Shown here in pieces: positions 56,401 through 64,000 of a stretch of DNA of 64,000 bases. Made by a program: the position numbers and the translations under genes. Under the pieces are notes generated by a model. It was not told the origin of the DNA. It was given only the letters and a program-made list of their open reading frames with translations, and searched no databases. Numbering within the stretch: the first letter of the stretch is position 1; each line of letters begins with the position of its first letter. Source of the DNA: Nannochloropsis oceanica (taxonomy: Eukaryota; Sar; Eustigmatophyceae; Eustigmatales; Monodopsidaceae); NCBI GenBank assembly GCA_004519485.1, contig CP038121.1, forward strand, positions 434,001 to 498,000, written 5' to 3'.

Positions 56401-58180
56401 AGTTGGACGAGGAAATAGGCAACGTTGAGGAAGAGGAGGTGGGAGGCCAGGACCAGGGGCAGGTTGACAAGGGCATTGGCGAACCAGAAGGCAAAGGTTG
56501 AGTAGAGGAAGGCGGAGCGCTCGCGGACGTATTGGACGCGTTGGGCGAAGAGCTGGGGGATGGCTTGCAGGTTGCTGATGATGGTGTACATCATGGCGAA
56601 GAAGAGGATGGAGGAGACGTTGAAAGACTCTTGATTGAACTGGTCCGAGGGGGGGGACACAGCGCCTTGGCCGTAAAAAATGGCGCCGCAGACAAGCGCG
56701 ACGATGAGGTTCTTCGCAACTTGAGCACGGATGAAGTCGACTTGGCGGGTTTGGGTGAGCCAGGCACGTGCGAGGAGGACCCGGCATTGTGTCGGGAGAG
56801 AGGTGGGGAAGGAAGGGGGATGGGAGTGACGGAGGAGGGAGGGACGGGAAGAGGAGGAGACCTTAGAAGATGGGCGGGAGGGAAGCGGATGATGAATGCT
56901 GCCGTTGGTGGTGCTGCTAATGGTGGCACGGTATCCAGGAGAAGCCTTGAAGTGAGTTGACAGCTCTCGTGGGCTCCAAGGTCTGGTACCGGCGCTGGTG
57001 CTCCCGTTCACGCTCCCTCCTTCCCTCCCTCCTCCTCCACCACCCTCTCTCACACCACCATCCCCACCACTGCTACTGCTGCTGCTGCTGCTGCTGCTGC
57101 CTATCGCAGGCGGGCGTGGCCCCAAGGAACCCCCCACGACCGACAAGGCGAAGTCTGCTGGGTTCGAAAACCCCTCAAATTGAAAATTCAAATTTTGAAA
57201 ATACTCGATCACTTTTTGGCTTGGGCCGCAATAGCACAACCGGCCCCCAGAAAGCAGAACGACCGCACTGGCTAAGGAGAAAGTATCGGGGGAGGGCTGG
57301 TGGATGGTGGCGAGGACTGTACGGCGTTGCTGGGCGAGCTTGTGGACGAAAGACATGACTGGGGGAGGGGAATAGGCAAGAAGGAAGGCGAGTAGAAAGG
57401 TGTGAGTGATGTGATTAAGATTCATTGAAAAGTCTGAATAAAATGCGCACACACCCACACATCCCCTCTACCACACCCTTTATGATCACCTTCTAGCGCA
57501 ATGACCGAGTCCAAGCCACTAGTGGGCTCGTCCAGAAAGATCAAGCTGGGCATGTTCATTATCTCCACCCCAATGCTCAACCTCTTCAGCTGCCCCCCGC
57601 TTATGCCCCTATTCATCGCATCACCACAAATGCTATGCAAACACACATCCAAGCCCAACAAATCTGCCACCATATTCACACGAGCCTCCCGCTCTGCATC
57701 GCTGAAAAGCTGACCGGTCATCCGTAGACGCGCCGCAAACCTCAAAGTCTCTTGAACCGTCAGTTGGGCAATATGCACGTCATCCTGCTTCACATATGAG
57801 CTCTCCCGCCAATAAGTCCCATCGCGGGGCTGACCATTAAAGAGCACTTCTCCCCGTAGCGTTCCTACTTGCAAGCGCCCCGCAAGGACTTCGAGCAAAG
57901 TCGTCTTACCCGCTCCCGAAGGTCCCATGAGATAACACAGCTCACCGGGCTGCACCTGCATCGATACATCCCGCAACAACATAGTGGGTCGCTTCTTCTT
58001 CTGATTTCTACCCCGTTTCGTCGGCGGGGGCACGGCATAGCTAATATGGTGCGCCGACACGGTGACACCCGTACGCGACCAGGATGTGCCTCCCCCCTCG
58101 AGGCCTTGGGGCTTGACTATAAAGCGCTTGTCGTCGCTGCCGCTCCTGCCATCAGCCGGCGCCGCCGACACCTCGCGCAT
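53410..58180 (-). CDS. Full-size ABCG transporter, (NBD-TMD)x2
   Basis: ATP-driven membrane exporter, probably of lipids, sterols or hydrophobic compounds. Exons 58180-57490, 57358-54855 and 54684-53410 sum to 4470 nt, 1489 residues. NBD1: MGPSGAGKTTLLEVLAGRL, GISGGQLKRLSIGVEI, LIFLDEPTSGLDS, and after the first junction VLATIHQPSPDTF. TMD1: ABC2_membrane with helices such as SILFFAMMYTIISNLQAIP and FPVTFLFLTSFAGFTVPL. A long Glu/Asp/Gly-rich linker follows. NBD2: MGGSGAGKTTLLDVLAGRK, GISGGQARRLTIGVEI, IIFLDEPTTGLDS across the second junction, then CCTIHQPSIEVF. TMD2 ends FVSL-like YVSLVWVNHERR. Both halves keep canonical Walker A, Q-loop, signature and Walker B. Each half looks like a white-type half transporter, so this seems to be a fused tandem pair and not a classic PDR protein. 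In both halves an intron falls right after the Walker B/D-loop, a parallel that fits origin by duplication. Confidence 0.93.
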
Positions 58181-58749
58181 GGCTACTATAGTGCTGTGTG
58201 GTGCGTATTGTGGAGTGTGGTGTGAGTAAATGAAAGCACACGACACGAGGGTAGATAGCCAAGGGGGGGGGAGGGGGGCAGGATGATCACCGAAAATGAG
58301 ATGACGAGCAATGGGCCTTGGCACGCAAGCAGCCATTGGCATTGTTGATAGCCCTGGATGTGAGTGATAAAGCGAATGCTGGCATGAGTATAAACGTGCT
58401 GGTACCGTTGTGCATCTTTTTTGCTTTGGCTAGCATCCATCGTAAACTGAAGGGAGGCGCGCATGCGAGTGATTTCAAATCATCATGATCATCGTCAACC
58501 GATGCGCATGGCGCGCGATGACATACGGCCCATCGCATCGATTGTCGAACAACCCCAACCGACAACACAACCGGCTCGATGAGGACACAAAGGATGGATG
58601 GCAGAAAGACCACGTACAGGGCATGTTTTTGTTCTTTCTCGCCCCGCCGGTCCCCATTCGAGTATGGCACATTTACTTTTTTTCTCGGAACTGAGTGACT
58701 GAGTCAAAAGCAAAGCAAAGCAAGGGGCAAGGCAAGGTTAGGTTAGGTT
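58181..58749. other. ABCG upstream region
   Basis: Promoter side of the ABCG gene; no gene supported. Ends with AAAGC/AAGGC repeats and an AGGTT-type telomere-like run (58735-58758). Confidence 0.45.
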
Positions 58750-58758
58750 TTAGGTTAG
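58735..58758. repeat. Short telomere-like TTAGGT run
   Basis: Four irregular copies of a GGTTA/TTAGGT unit directly before the large inverted repeat. The canonical stramenopile telomere unit is TTAGGG, so this may be chance or a degenerate interstitial copy. Confidence 0.5.
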
Positions 58759-59163
58759 TGCGGCACGTGCGAGGGGAAGGGAGAGGGGAAAGAGAAAGTT
58801 CCATTCAAAGAGAAAGATCTTTCTCTTTCCCCTCTCCCTTCCCCTCGCAAGTGCTGCGCGAATTCTAGCAATGGTTGCAAGTGCTCGTGTTGCCTTTTCT
58901 CCTGGTAAAGAGAGCAAAGTGGGGATTCCTCTCGTTCCCTCTCCTCCTCCTCCAGTTGCTGCTTCGGCCGCCCCGACTCCTCCCACTCCTACCCTTCCAG
59001 GATCCCCTCTTTCTAGGACAGTTTTCACTGTCGGATGCCAACCTGGCGCCAGTCGCTTGGACAGACAACACTTTACACATTGCATCTCCAGTGTTTTCTG
59101 CAGCTCCTTCCGCGCGGCCACATCCGGTCGTGTGGCTTTAGTAGTCTCGGTTGACGAGAACAT
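58750..59163 (-). CDS. Doubtful short protein, 138 codons
   Basis: An open frame starting MFSSTETTKATRPDVAARKE directly after a C/T-rich tract and a CACAG acceptor-like site (near 59165-59200 on this strand), which suggests that a spliced exon begins here. Two further possible splice sites lie inside (T|GTAAAG near 59085 and TTTACCAG near 58905), so the annotated extent is probably wrong. The C-terminal third is encoded by the arms of the inverted repeat at 58758-58859. I recognise no family, and the frame may be non-coding. Confidence 0.25.
   Translation of the reverse strand: MFSSTETTKATRPDVAARKELQKTLEMQCVKCCLSKRLAPGWHPTVKTVLERGDPGRVGVGGVGAAEAATGGGGEGTRGIPTLLSLPGEKATRALATIARIRAALARGRERGKRKIFLFEWNFLFPLSLPLARAALT
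58758..58859. repeat. Long inverted repeat: 31-bp perfect arms, 20-nt loop
   Basis: 58768-58798 is the exact reverse complement of 58819-58849. Outside that core the pairing continues to 58758/58859 with one mismatch and two G-T pairs, giving 41-position arms. Arms are G/A-rich on one side and C/T-rich on the other. The loop with part of the right arm holds a second small palindrome around AGATCT. Could be a hairpin RNA source or a remnant of an inverted duplication; no flanking target-site duplication seen. Confidence 0.95.
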
Positions 59164-59336
59164 TTCTGTGATTTGAGGAGGGGGGGAGGGGGGGGGGATG
59201 GAGAGGAAGTTTGACGGCTCTAATGGAGGGTGTGTTGTCCTTGGCACAATGGCAAAATGTAAGTTGCAGTCGCGGTGCTGATCGGACCGGAAAAGGATGG
59301 CAGAAGGCAGATGTGGCCCTGGAAGGAAATGCTTTG

Positions 59337-59563
59337 CAAAACAGCCGCGAGCCACGCACGCTTGCCTCGGCGCCCCCCTATCCCTTCGGTGTGGCCACGG
59401 TACTGTCGTTCACCTCCAGGCTGACGCCCGGGGGGATCAGCTGTGGGCGTGTGGGTGTGGCGCGGTTAATAGGTGGGTAGGAAGGAGGGAAGGGAGGGGG
59501 GGTGATGTGTGGGTGCGGCGGCAGTAAACAAAACAGCCGCGTGCCACGCACGCTTGCCTCGGC
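59337..59563. repeat. Dispersed direct repeat, about 35 bp, 192 bp apart
   Basis: CAAAACAGCCGCG followed by GCCACGCACGCTTGCCTCGG begins at 59337 and again at 59529 with one mismatch between copies. Confidence 0.85.
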
Positions 59564-59624
59564 TCTTGGGAGGAGGGGAAGGCATTCTACTGCACCTGGT
59601 AATCTACCATCATGGTAGTGTAGC

Positions 59625-59785
59625 AGCTTTTGTCCAACACGTAACAACTGGCCTAGAGTGGCTTGCATGCCTCGTCCCAGAATGTCCCAAAAAGCTTTTG
59701 TCCAACATGTAACAACTGGCCTAGAGTAGCCTGAAGCCAATGCCCAAGTACGTATGCCTCGTCCCAGAATGTCCCAAAAAGCTTG
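59625..59785. repeat. Tandem duplication with units of 68 and 87 bp
   Basis: The unit begins AGCTTTTGTCCAACA, passes TAACAACTGGCCTAGAGT and ends ATGCCTCGTCCCAGAATGTC at 59625 and 59693; the second copy has about 19 extra bases before its last part. A third start (AGCTTGTC, 59780) shows where the next unit would begin. Confidence 0.85.
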
Positions 59786-59917
59786 TCAAAATATTTTTTG
59801 GACAAGAAGAGAGGACGAGTTAACGAATGCACTTCCATTGGGGGGTGCTCAGCGACTCGTTCAGATTTGGGGCGGGACGTGCTTACAATATCTGACGCAC
59901 GGGCCAGATTTCATACC

Positions 59918-60001
59918 ATGCTTTGTTTCTGCTTGGCTTTCATCCACGGCCGTATATATATGCTTTGTTTCTGCTTGGCTTCCACCCAAGACCGTATATG
60001 T
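59918..60001. repeat. Tandem duplication, 42-bp unit, two copies
   Basis: ATGCTTTGTTTCTGCTTGGC plus about 22 more bases ending CCGTATAT occurs at 59918 and 59960, with a few changes near the end of the unit. Confidence 0.85.
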
Positions 60002-60249
60002 GGGTTGTTGACTCTGAAGACGACGGGACTTTCCTTTATAGGACTTTCGGGTAGCGCCTGCCTTGCTGAGGGCGCACATACCACCCAACGGAAAAGCAGA
60101 TGCACGCACGCGCTGGAATCACCGAAAGATTCGACAACTTCGAGCCTGGCCTTTCCGTTCTCCCCAGGGGATCCTGAGAATGTGCGGCCTGAAAAGCAAG
60201 ATACCTACTTTTGCGTCCAATTTTATAGTTGCTATCATGCAAAAATAAT

Positions 60250-60331
60250 CACCTGGCAATTAATCATTGCCAGGTGTACCTTTTGGTACATCTCCAACAC
60301 ATGGTATGTGCCCTGCAACGGGCACATACCA
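60250..60331. repeat. Three adjacent stem-loops
   Basis: Hairpin 1: 60250-60259 pairs with 60267-60276 (10 bp, 7-nt loop TTAATCA). Hairpin 2: 60275-60280 pairs with 60285-60290 (6 bp, TTTT loop). Hairpin 3: 60302-60313 pairs with 60320-60331 (12 bp, TGCAAC loop). All arms are perfect. Hairpins 1 and 2 share two bases, so they exclude each other. Confidence 0.9.
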
Positions 60332-60813
60332 AAATATTCACAATTTTCCCCTATGTGTTTTTCCCAAGCACCACCCCGCCACTTGACCTGTCGCACAAAA
60401 GATAAAAAAGAATCAGGTCTACATATTTCACTACGTGACTTGGTGTGTCTTTTACCTCCGTGTTGTGCATTGGCGTTCCCAAGTAATTTCTTCCCAGGTG
60501 GTCGTCGCCTCGCGAAATTTAATAATAATATAATGTATATAAAAAAGGGGAAGTATAGGCAACATTGTATTGTTGGAAGGCTTCCCCTCGTATGAAATGC
60601 CTAAAGGACGTCGGGTTGCATGCGATATGTCTAGGATTGTAGGATACCTACGACAGAAAAGAAGTACGCAATTCCTTTTCCATATTATATGTTTTTCTAT
60701 GTTATGTACAAACACTCTAACTGACACAAGTCACCATCCATCTCCTCCTTCTCCTCCTTTTTTGTCTTCTTCTCCCCCTCCTCCTCTTCCTCTTCCACCT
60801 CCGCCTCCTACTC

Positions 60814-62657
60814 CTACACAAGATAGATAGGCAGGTAGTATGTCAAAGAGCCCGCATGTCCACCCAACGCCACATGCAGCACCAAGCAACTCGCCTCTAT
60901 CAGACAGCAGAGTGCAGTCTCGTACTTGATCCCTCCCAAGAAGTACAAGGCCGCCAGCAGCCTGCGTGTGTCCAGCTTGATGGAACAGGAGGGAAAACCT
61001 GTCCCTCCATCTTCCCTTCCCTCCTCGTCCTCGGCCATACCTTCCGAATAGCGCGGTATCAAGTTGCTGGTGAGGAACAGAAGGAGGGGGGAGGTGGGGA
61101 GGTAGAGAAGGTGAGTAAGGAAACCACTATACCCTCCACCTCCGATAACATCTTTCTACACCCGCAACCGGAGCACTCTTCCTTCGCTCCCTTCCTCCCT
61201 CCCTTCTTCCCTTCTCCCTCCATTCCTCCCCGTTTTATGATTATTGGCGTAACATTTGCAAACGAAAAGGAAAAGAGATGGAGGGAGCGAGGGAGTGGGG
61301 CGGGCGGGCGTTGCCTTTGTTACCCATAAAACGTCTGCACATGACACCTGTCATTCTGCACATGCAGCCTGAGAGATCCGCCCATGTCCCCGTCGACGAA
61401 ACAAAAGCGGTCCATGCTCTTGAACCGCTGACGTGAAGGGGGAAGGGATGGAGAGAAAGAGTGAGAGAGAGAGGAAGGGGGAGGGGAGGCGAATAAGTGG
61501 GTGCCCGTCCTTCGTTGCCTTCCCACACTTTCCTTACCCCCTTCCCCCCTCCCTTCCTCCCCCCTAGCCTCCTTCATTCCCTCACCTCGAGCACTGTGCG
61601 CATGGAGCGGTTGTAGGGCAACTCCAGCTGCACCCGCGGCACGGGCACGTCGGGAGGCGCGTAGTACTGGATGTCCGCGGCGCGCATGACACGGATAGGG
61701 ATTTCGTGGAGGAGCTCAATGTCCAGCGCCTGGAGGGGGGGAGGAGAGAGGGAGGGGGGGAGGGAGGGAAGAAGGTTGTGAAAAAAAATTCGCATCGAAA
61801 GCAGCTTTTCTGCCCTCCCCCTCCCTCAATCAGACTCGTGATTCCAGGCAGATGCGAGGTGAGTCAGGGGCTGGCGTTCAATCACTTCCTCGTCGGCTTT
61901 GGTCTTGGCCGTTAGCGCGTTTCATAGGAGCGAAGGATACTGGGAGGAACGGGAAGAGGGAGGGAGGCAGGCAGGGAGAAATCAGACCAACCTACCCTGG
62001 CTTCTAGGCATATGCACGGCTGTCCGCCCCTTTTTGCCAGCTTCAGCTTCACAAACTGCGCGGTTTTGGCAGAGGTGAAGGACTTGATAAGGTTGGACAG
62101 GCCGATCTCGAAGAGGATGGAGTTGTTAGCCAGGCTCTCGATGCGGTAGTCCCTGAAGATTTTCTCCTGTTTGAAACGGAGGGAGGGAGGGAGGGGGGAA
62201 GTGACAAAGGAAGGGAGGGGAGGGGGGAGGGGGAGGGAGGGCAAATAGGCACATTTGATGCTACGTACATGCACATAGCACCGAGACCAATGCAATAGCG
62301 TTGCAGCTTACTCTTTTTGTACGCCACTCTTGCTTCTCTTCCCATCACAACTCCCCTCATCATTCACACCCTTCCCTCTCTTACCCCCCCGCCTCGCCTC
62401 ACCTGCTCAATCTCACTGAAGACCCGGACATCGTCACTGCCCAGTTTAGGTGACGCGAACTTGATCGAGCGCTCTGACAAGTAGATGAGGCACGATGGGC
62501 CAATTTTTTCGAAGCATTGTGCCACGCCTTGTGTCGTGTTGTGGGGGAAAGGGGAGGGAGAGTGAGGAAGGGAGTGAGGGATGGAGGCAGGAAGGGAGGA
62601 AGAATTACCATTCAAAAGGCTGAGGTCCTTAGCCACGAGGCCCGCGCGGAACTTCAT
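60814..62657 (-). CDS. HUS1: HUS1 subunit of the 9-1-1 DNA-damage checkpoint clamp
   Basis: PCNA-like ring subunit that, with RAD9 and RAD1, signals DNA damage to ATR. Six exons (62657-62609, 62527-62403, 62166-61996, 61729-61586, 61427-61324, 61066-60814) sum to 846 nt, 281 residues against 280 in human HUS1. The start MKFRAGLVAKDLSLLN is the family N-terminus. Then FEKIGPSCLIYLSERSIKFA, EKIFRDYRIESLANNSILFE, IGLSNLIKSFTSAKTAQFVK and LKLAKRGGQPCICLEARALD (across a junction). HEIPIRVMRAADIQYYAPPD and PVPRVQLELP match HDIPIKVI and VYLP-type strands. FCFVDGDMGGSLRLHVQND matches the human LDGELNLKIET strand. The last exon has an acidic insert and ends SLTYYLPIYLV, like human VSLQYFIPALS. All introns are short and C/T-rich. 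Divergent from the candidate MED18 gene. Confidence 0.93.
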
Positions 62658-63014
62658 GACTTGCCGATGGTACACTGGCGCAGGTATTGCTGTGACTGTG
62701 CTCAAGCGCGAGGTAAGAAGGGAGGTTGGATGGGGATTAAGAAGGTAGTAACGAAAAACGAAGAACGACTCCTCTGCTACCGCGGGGATGCCGCAGAGGT
62801 GCGGGGAGGCAGTCTCAGCGATTGCAACAACTCACACAACTCATGTCGACTAAATCACCTCCACTGCACATCCTCTACACAAAGACAAAATATTGGCACA
62901 AGCAGGGGGAAATTTCCGTCCAAAACCGACGCAGCTCTGTCCCTTTCGAAGCCCTTGCTGTACACGACCTCTCCACCCCTTTGTCCTCTGCCTCTCCAGA
63001 TCGTGTATAACGCG
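62658..63014. promoter_or_regulatory. Divergent promoter region (HUS1 / MED18 candidate)
   Basis: About 357 bp between the two starts. A C/T-rich tract and CAG stand right before the MED18 exon at 63000, so the MED18 transcript may have an upstream non-coding exon here. Confidence 0.5.
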
Positions 63015-64000
63015 ATGGACAACGCCGGTCATGACGAGCGCTGCGCGGTCATTCAAGCCGTCTCGGTGCGTCATGATAGCTGCTATACCGTCCCACCGTT
63101 GCCCTTCACCCTCCCTCCCCGTCACCCCACACCCCTCCCTCCCCGTCACCCCACACCCCTCCCTCCCCTCCCTCCCCTCCCTCCCCTCCCTCTTTCCCAC
63201 CCCCCCAGCATCGAAACGAGCTTCCTCAGCTTCTCAATTTTCTCCGAGCTACCTGTATCGACGCCCTTCTGCAAGAGTCCTGGGTGAGCCGAGAAACTGT
63301 CCTGACAGCAGCGACGGCAGACAGGAGACAACGTGCTGTGACATTGAAAGATGAGTATGTGGAGCCTGTGGTGAGCAGCACAGAGAGCCCCGGGATGCAT
63401 TTGCGTTTGAGGGGATCAGTTCAATTGCGGCAGCAGGAGGAGGAGGAGGGGAAAGACGAGGAGGAGGAGATGGAAAGGCCAGAAGATGAGGACGATGTAT
63501 GGAAAAGTAGGGGCCGGAGGAAAGGAGGGGGGAAGGGAGGGAGAAAGGGGGGGAGGAAGGGAATGGCTAGGCGAGTGGTGGTGTACGAAGAGCGGGACAT
63601 TCGGTCGAGCGCTGAGGCATTAATTCGTCGCCGCGTGACGACACTTGTACATGGAGAGGAAATCGAGGAGGAGGACAATGCGGAGGTCGAGGAGGACGTG
63701 GCACGAAACGGCACCAACAGGAGGGAAAAGGGGGTAGAAGCGTTTATGCAGTTTCAGGGGTGTGTGCCTCGCTCTTCAGCACTGTTGAAGAGAGGGATTA
63801 GATGTCAGTTTACCAGAGATGTTCGTTTGGCCGTCTTTACTGTGGTTGTTGGACAGCAGCAGCAGCAGCAGCAGCAGCAGGTGATGATTGGAGGGGAGGG
63901 GTACCCGCTTGGCATCGGCAGCGGTCCCACAGAAGAGGAGGGTGGGAGAGAAGGAGAGGGTGATACGAGAGACCTGCTGCTGGTTGAGCTGGAGGCACCT
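63015..64000 (+). CDS. MED18: Probable Mediator head subunit MED18 (5' part, cut by window end)
   Basis: Exon 1 is 63015-63065 (MDNAGHDERCAVIQAVS), exon 2 starts at 63209 after a C-rich tract and runs open past the window end. Start region CAVIQAVSHRNELPQLLNFL / RATC aligns by eye with human MED18 YLLQGSVLDHSLESLIHRLR / GLC. VSRETVLTAAT sits where the family has the FLDHEMVF strand. MHLRLRGSVQLRQ could be the HLRYLG strand. Later VEAFMQFQGCVPRSSALLKR / GIRCQFTRDVRLAVFTVV aligns with LTDFLMEMGFRMDHEFVAKG / HLFRKGIMKIMVYKI, and LLLVELEAP with YLVELSVVAP. An acidic low-complexity insert and a (CAG)9 run are lineage-specific. MED18 acts in the Mediator head with MED20 at the RNA polymerase II interface. 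Assignment is by weak but ordered similarity. Confidence 0.55.
63854..63880. repeat. (CAG)9 run encoding poly-Gln
   Basis: Nine CAG units in the MED18 candidate, in a predicted loop between two strands of the C-terminal domain. Confidence 0.9.

Larger units (their letters stand above)
59164..60813. other. Gene-poor, repeat-rich region between ABCG and HUS1
   Basis: About 1.65 kb with several short direct repeats, three adjacent hairpins and A/T-rich stretches, ending in a C/T-rich run (60735-60815) before the HUS1 stop. A 270-codon open frame (59783-60595) crosses it but is built partly from the repeats and shows no domain, so I do not call it. The 3' UTR of HUS1 must lie at the right end. 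Confidence 0.6.

Noticed and set aside
58735-58758. Interstitial telomere as a chromosome-fusion mark
   Set aside because: Only four irregular GGTTA units, not the canonical TTAGGG, so too little evidence.
59783-60595. 270-codon open frame on the plus strand
   Set aside because: It is built partly from the tandem duplications and hairpins of the region, has irregular Cys/His-rich composition and no domain, signal or splice context. Probably chance.
1-64000. Virus-like elements, transposases, reverse transcriptases, CRISPR arrays
   Set aside because: Looked for integrase, reverse-transcriptase, transposase and capsid motifs, long terminal repeats and regularly spaced repeats on both strands; none were recognised.

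Overview
This is a nuclear contig from a photosynthetic stramenopile, most likely a eustigmatophyte alga of the Nannochloropsis/Microchloropsis group. The best single clue is a six-exon light-harvesting gene (8916-10528) whose spliced product closely resembles my memory of the violaxanthin/chlorophyll a protein VCP of that group. Other clues are heterokont-type plastid leaders with a Phe after the signal peptide, a sterol Delta24-reductase (a cholesterol-type pathway), and GC-rich, tightly packed genes whose introns end in long CCCT/TCCC tracts. The taxonomic call rests on recognition, not on a search.

Layout, left to right: end of a DUF4185-like gene (+); U2AF65 splicing factor (+); plastid-targeted ABCF ATPase (-); VCP antenna protein (+); DUF676 lipase (-); DHCR24/DWF1 sterol reductase (+); UGGT (-); NOT4 ubiquitin ligase (+); VPS2/CHMP2 (+); histone H2B (-); ankyrin protein (-); NOP2 rRNA methyltransferase (+); TPR protein (-); ribosomal protein eL6 (-); QSOX-type sulfhydryl oxidase (+); ACMSD-like amidohydrolase (-); long-chain acyl-CoA synthetase (+); Chibby-like coiled-coil protein (-); ALG7/DPAGT1 (+); full-size ABCG transporter (-); a doubtful short ORF (-); HUS1 checkpoint clamp subunit (-); and the 5' part of a probable MED18 (+), cut by the window end. 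Strands alternate strongly and at least eight neighbouring pairs are divergent, with short shared upstream regions.

Exon structures were rebuilt by hand from GT-AG sites, reading frame and family homology. In every multi-exon gene that is complete in the window the summed exon length divides by three, which supports the models. Genes for ER glycoprotein folding (ALG7, UGGT, QSOX) and for lipids (DHCR24, LACS, lipase, ABCG) recur, but nothing beyond their presence shows that they act together.

I found no rRNA, tRNA, CRISPR array, virus-like element or intact transposon. The least ordinary DNA is the gene-poor stretch 58181-60813. It holds a 31-bp perfect inverted repeat, several tandem duplications, a telomere-like run and three adjacent hairpins. 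I did not find a convincing new multi-gene system. The best leads are the Chibby-like gene in what is probably a flagellum-free alga, the start-codon-only exon of VCP, the homopolymer-linked frame switches in NOT4 and QSOX, and the hairpin cluster.
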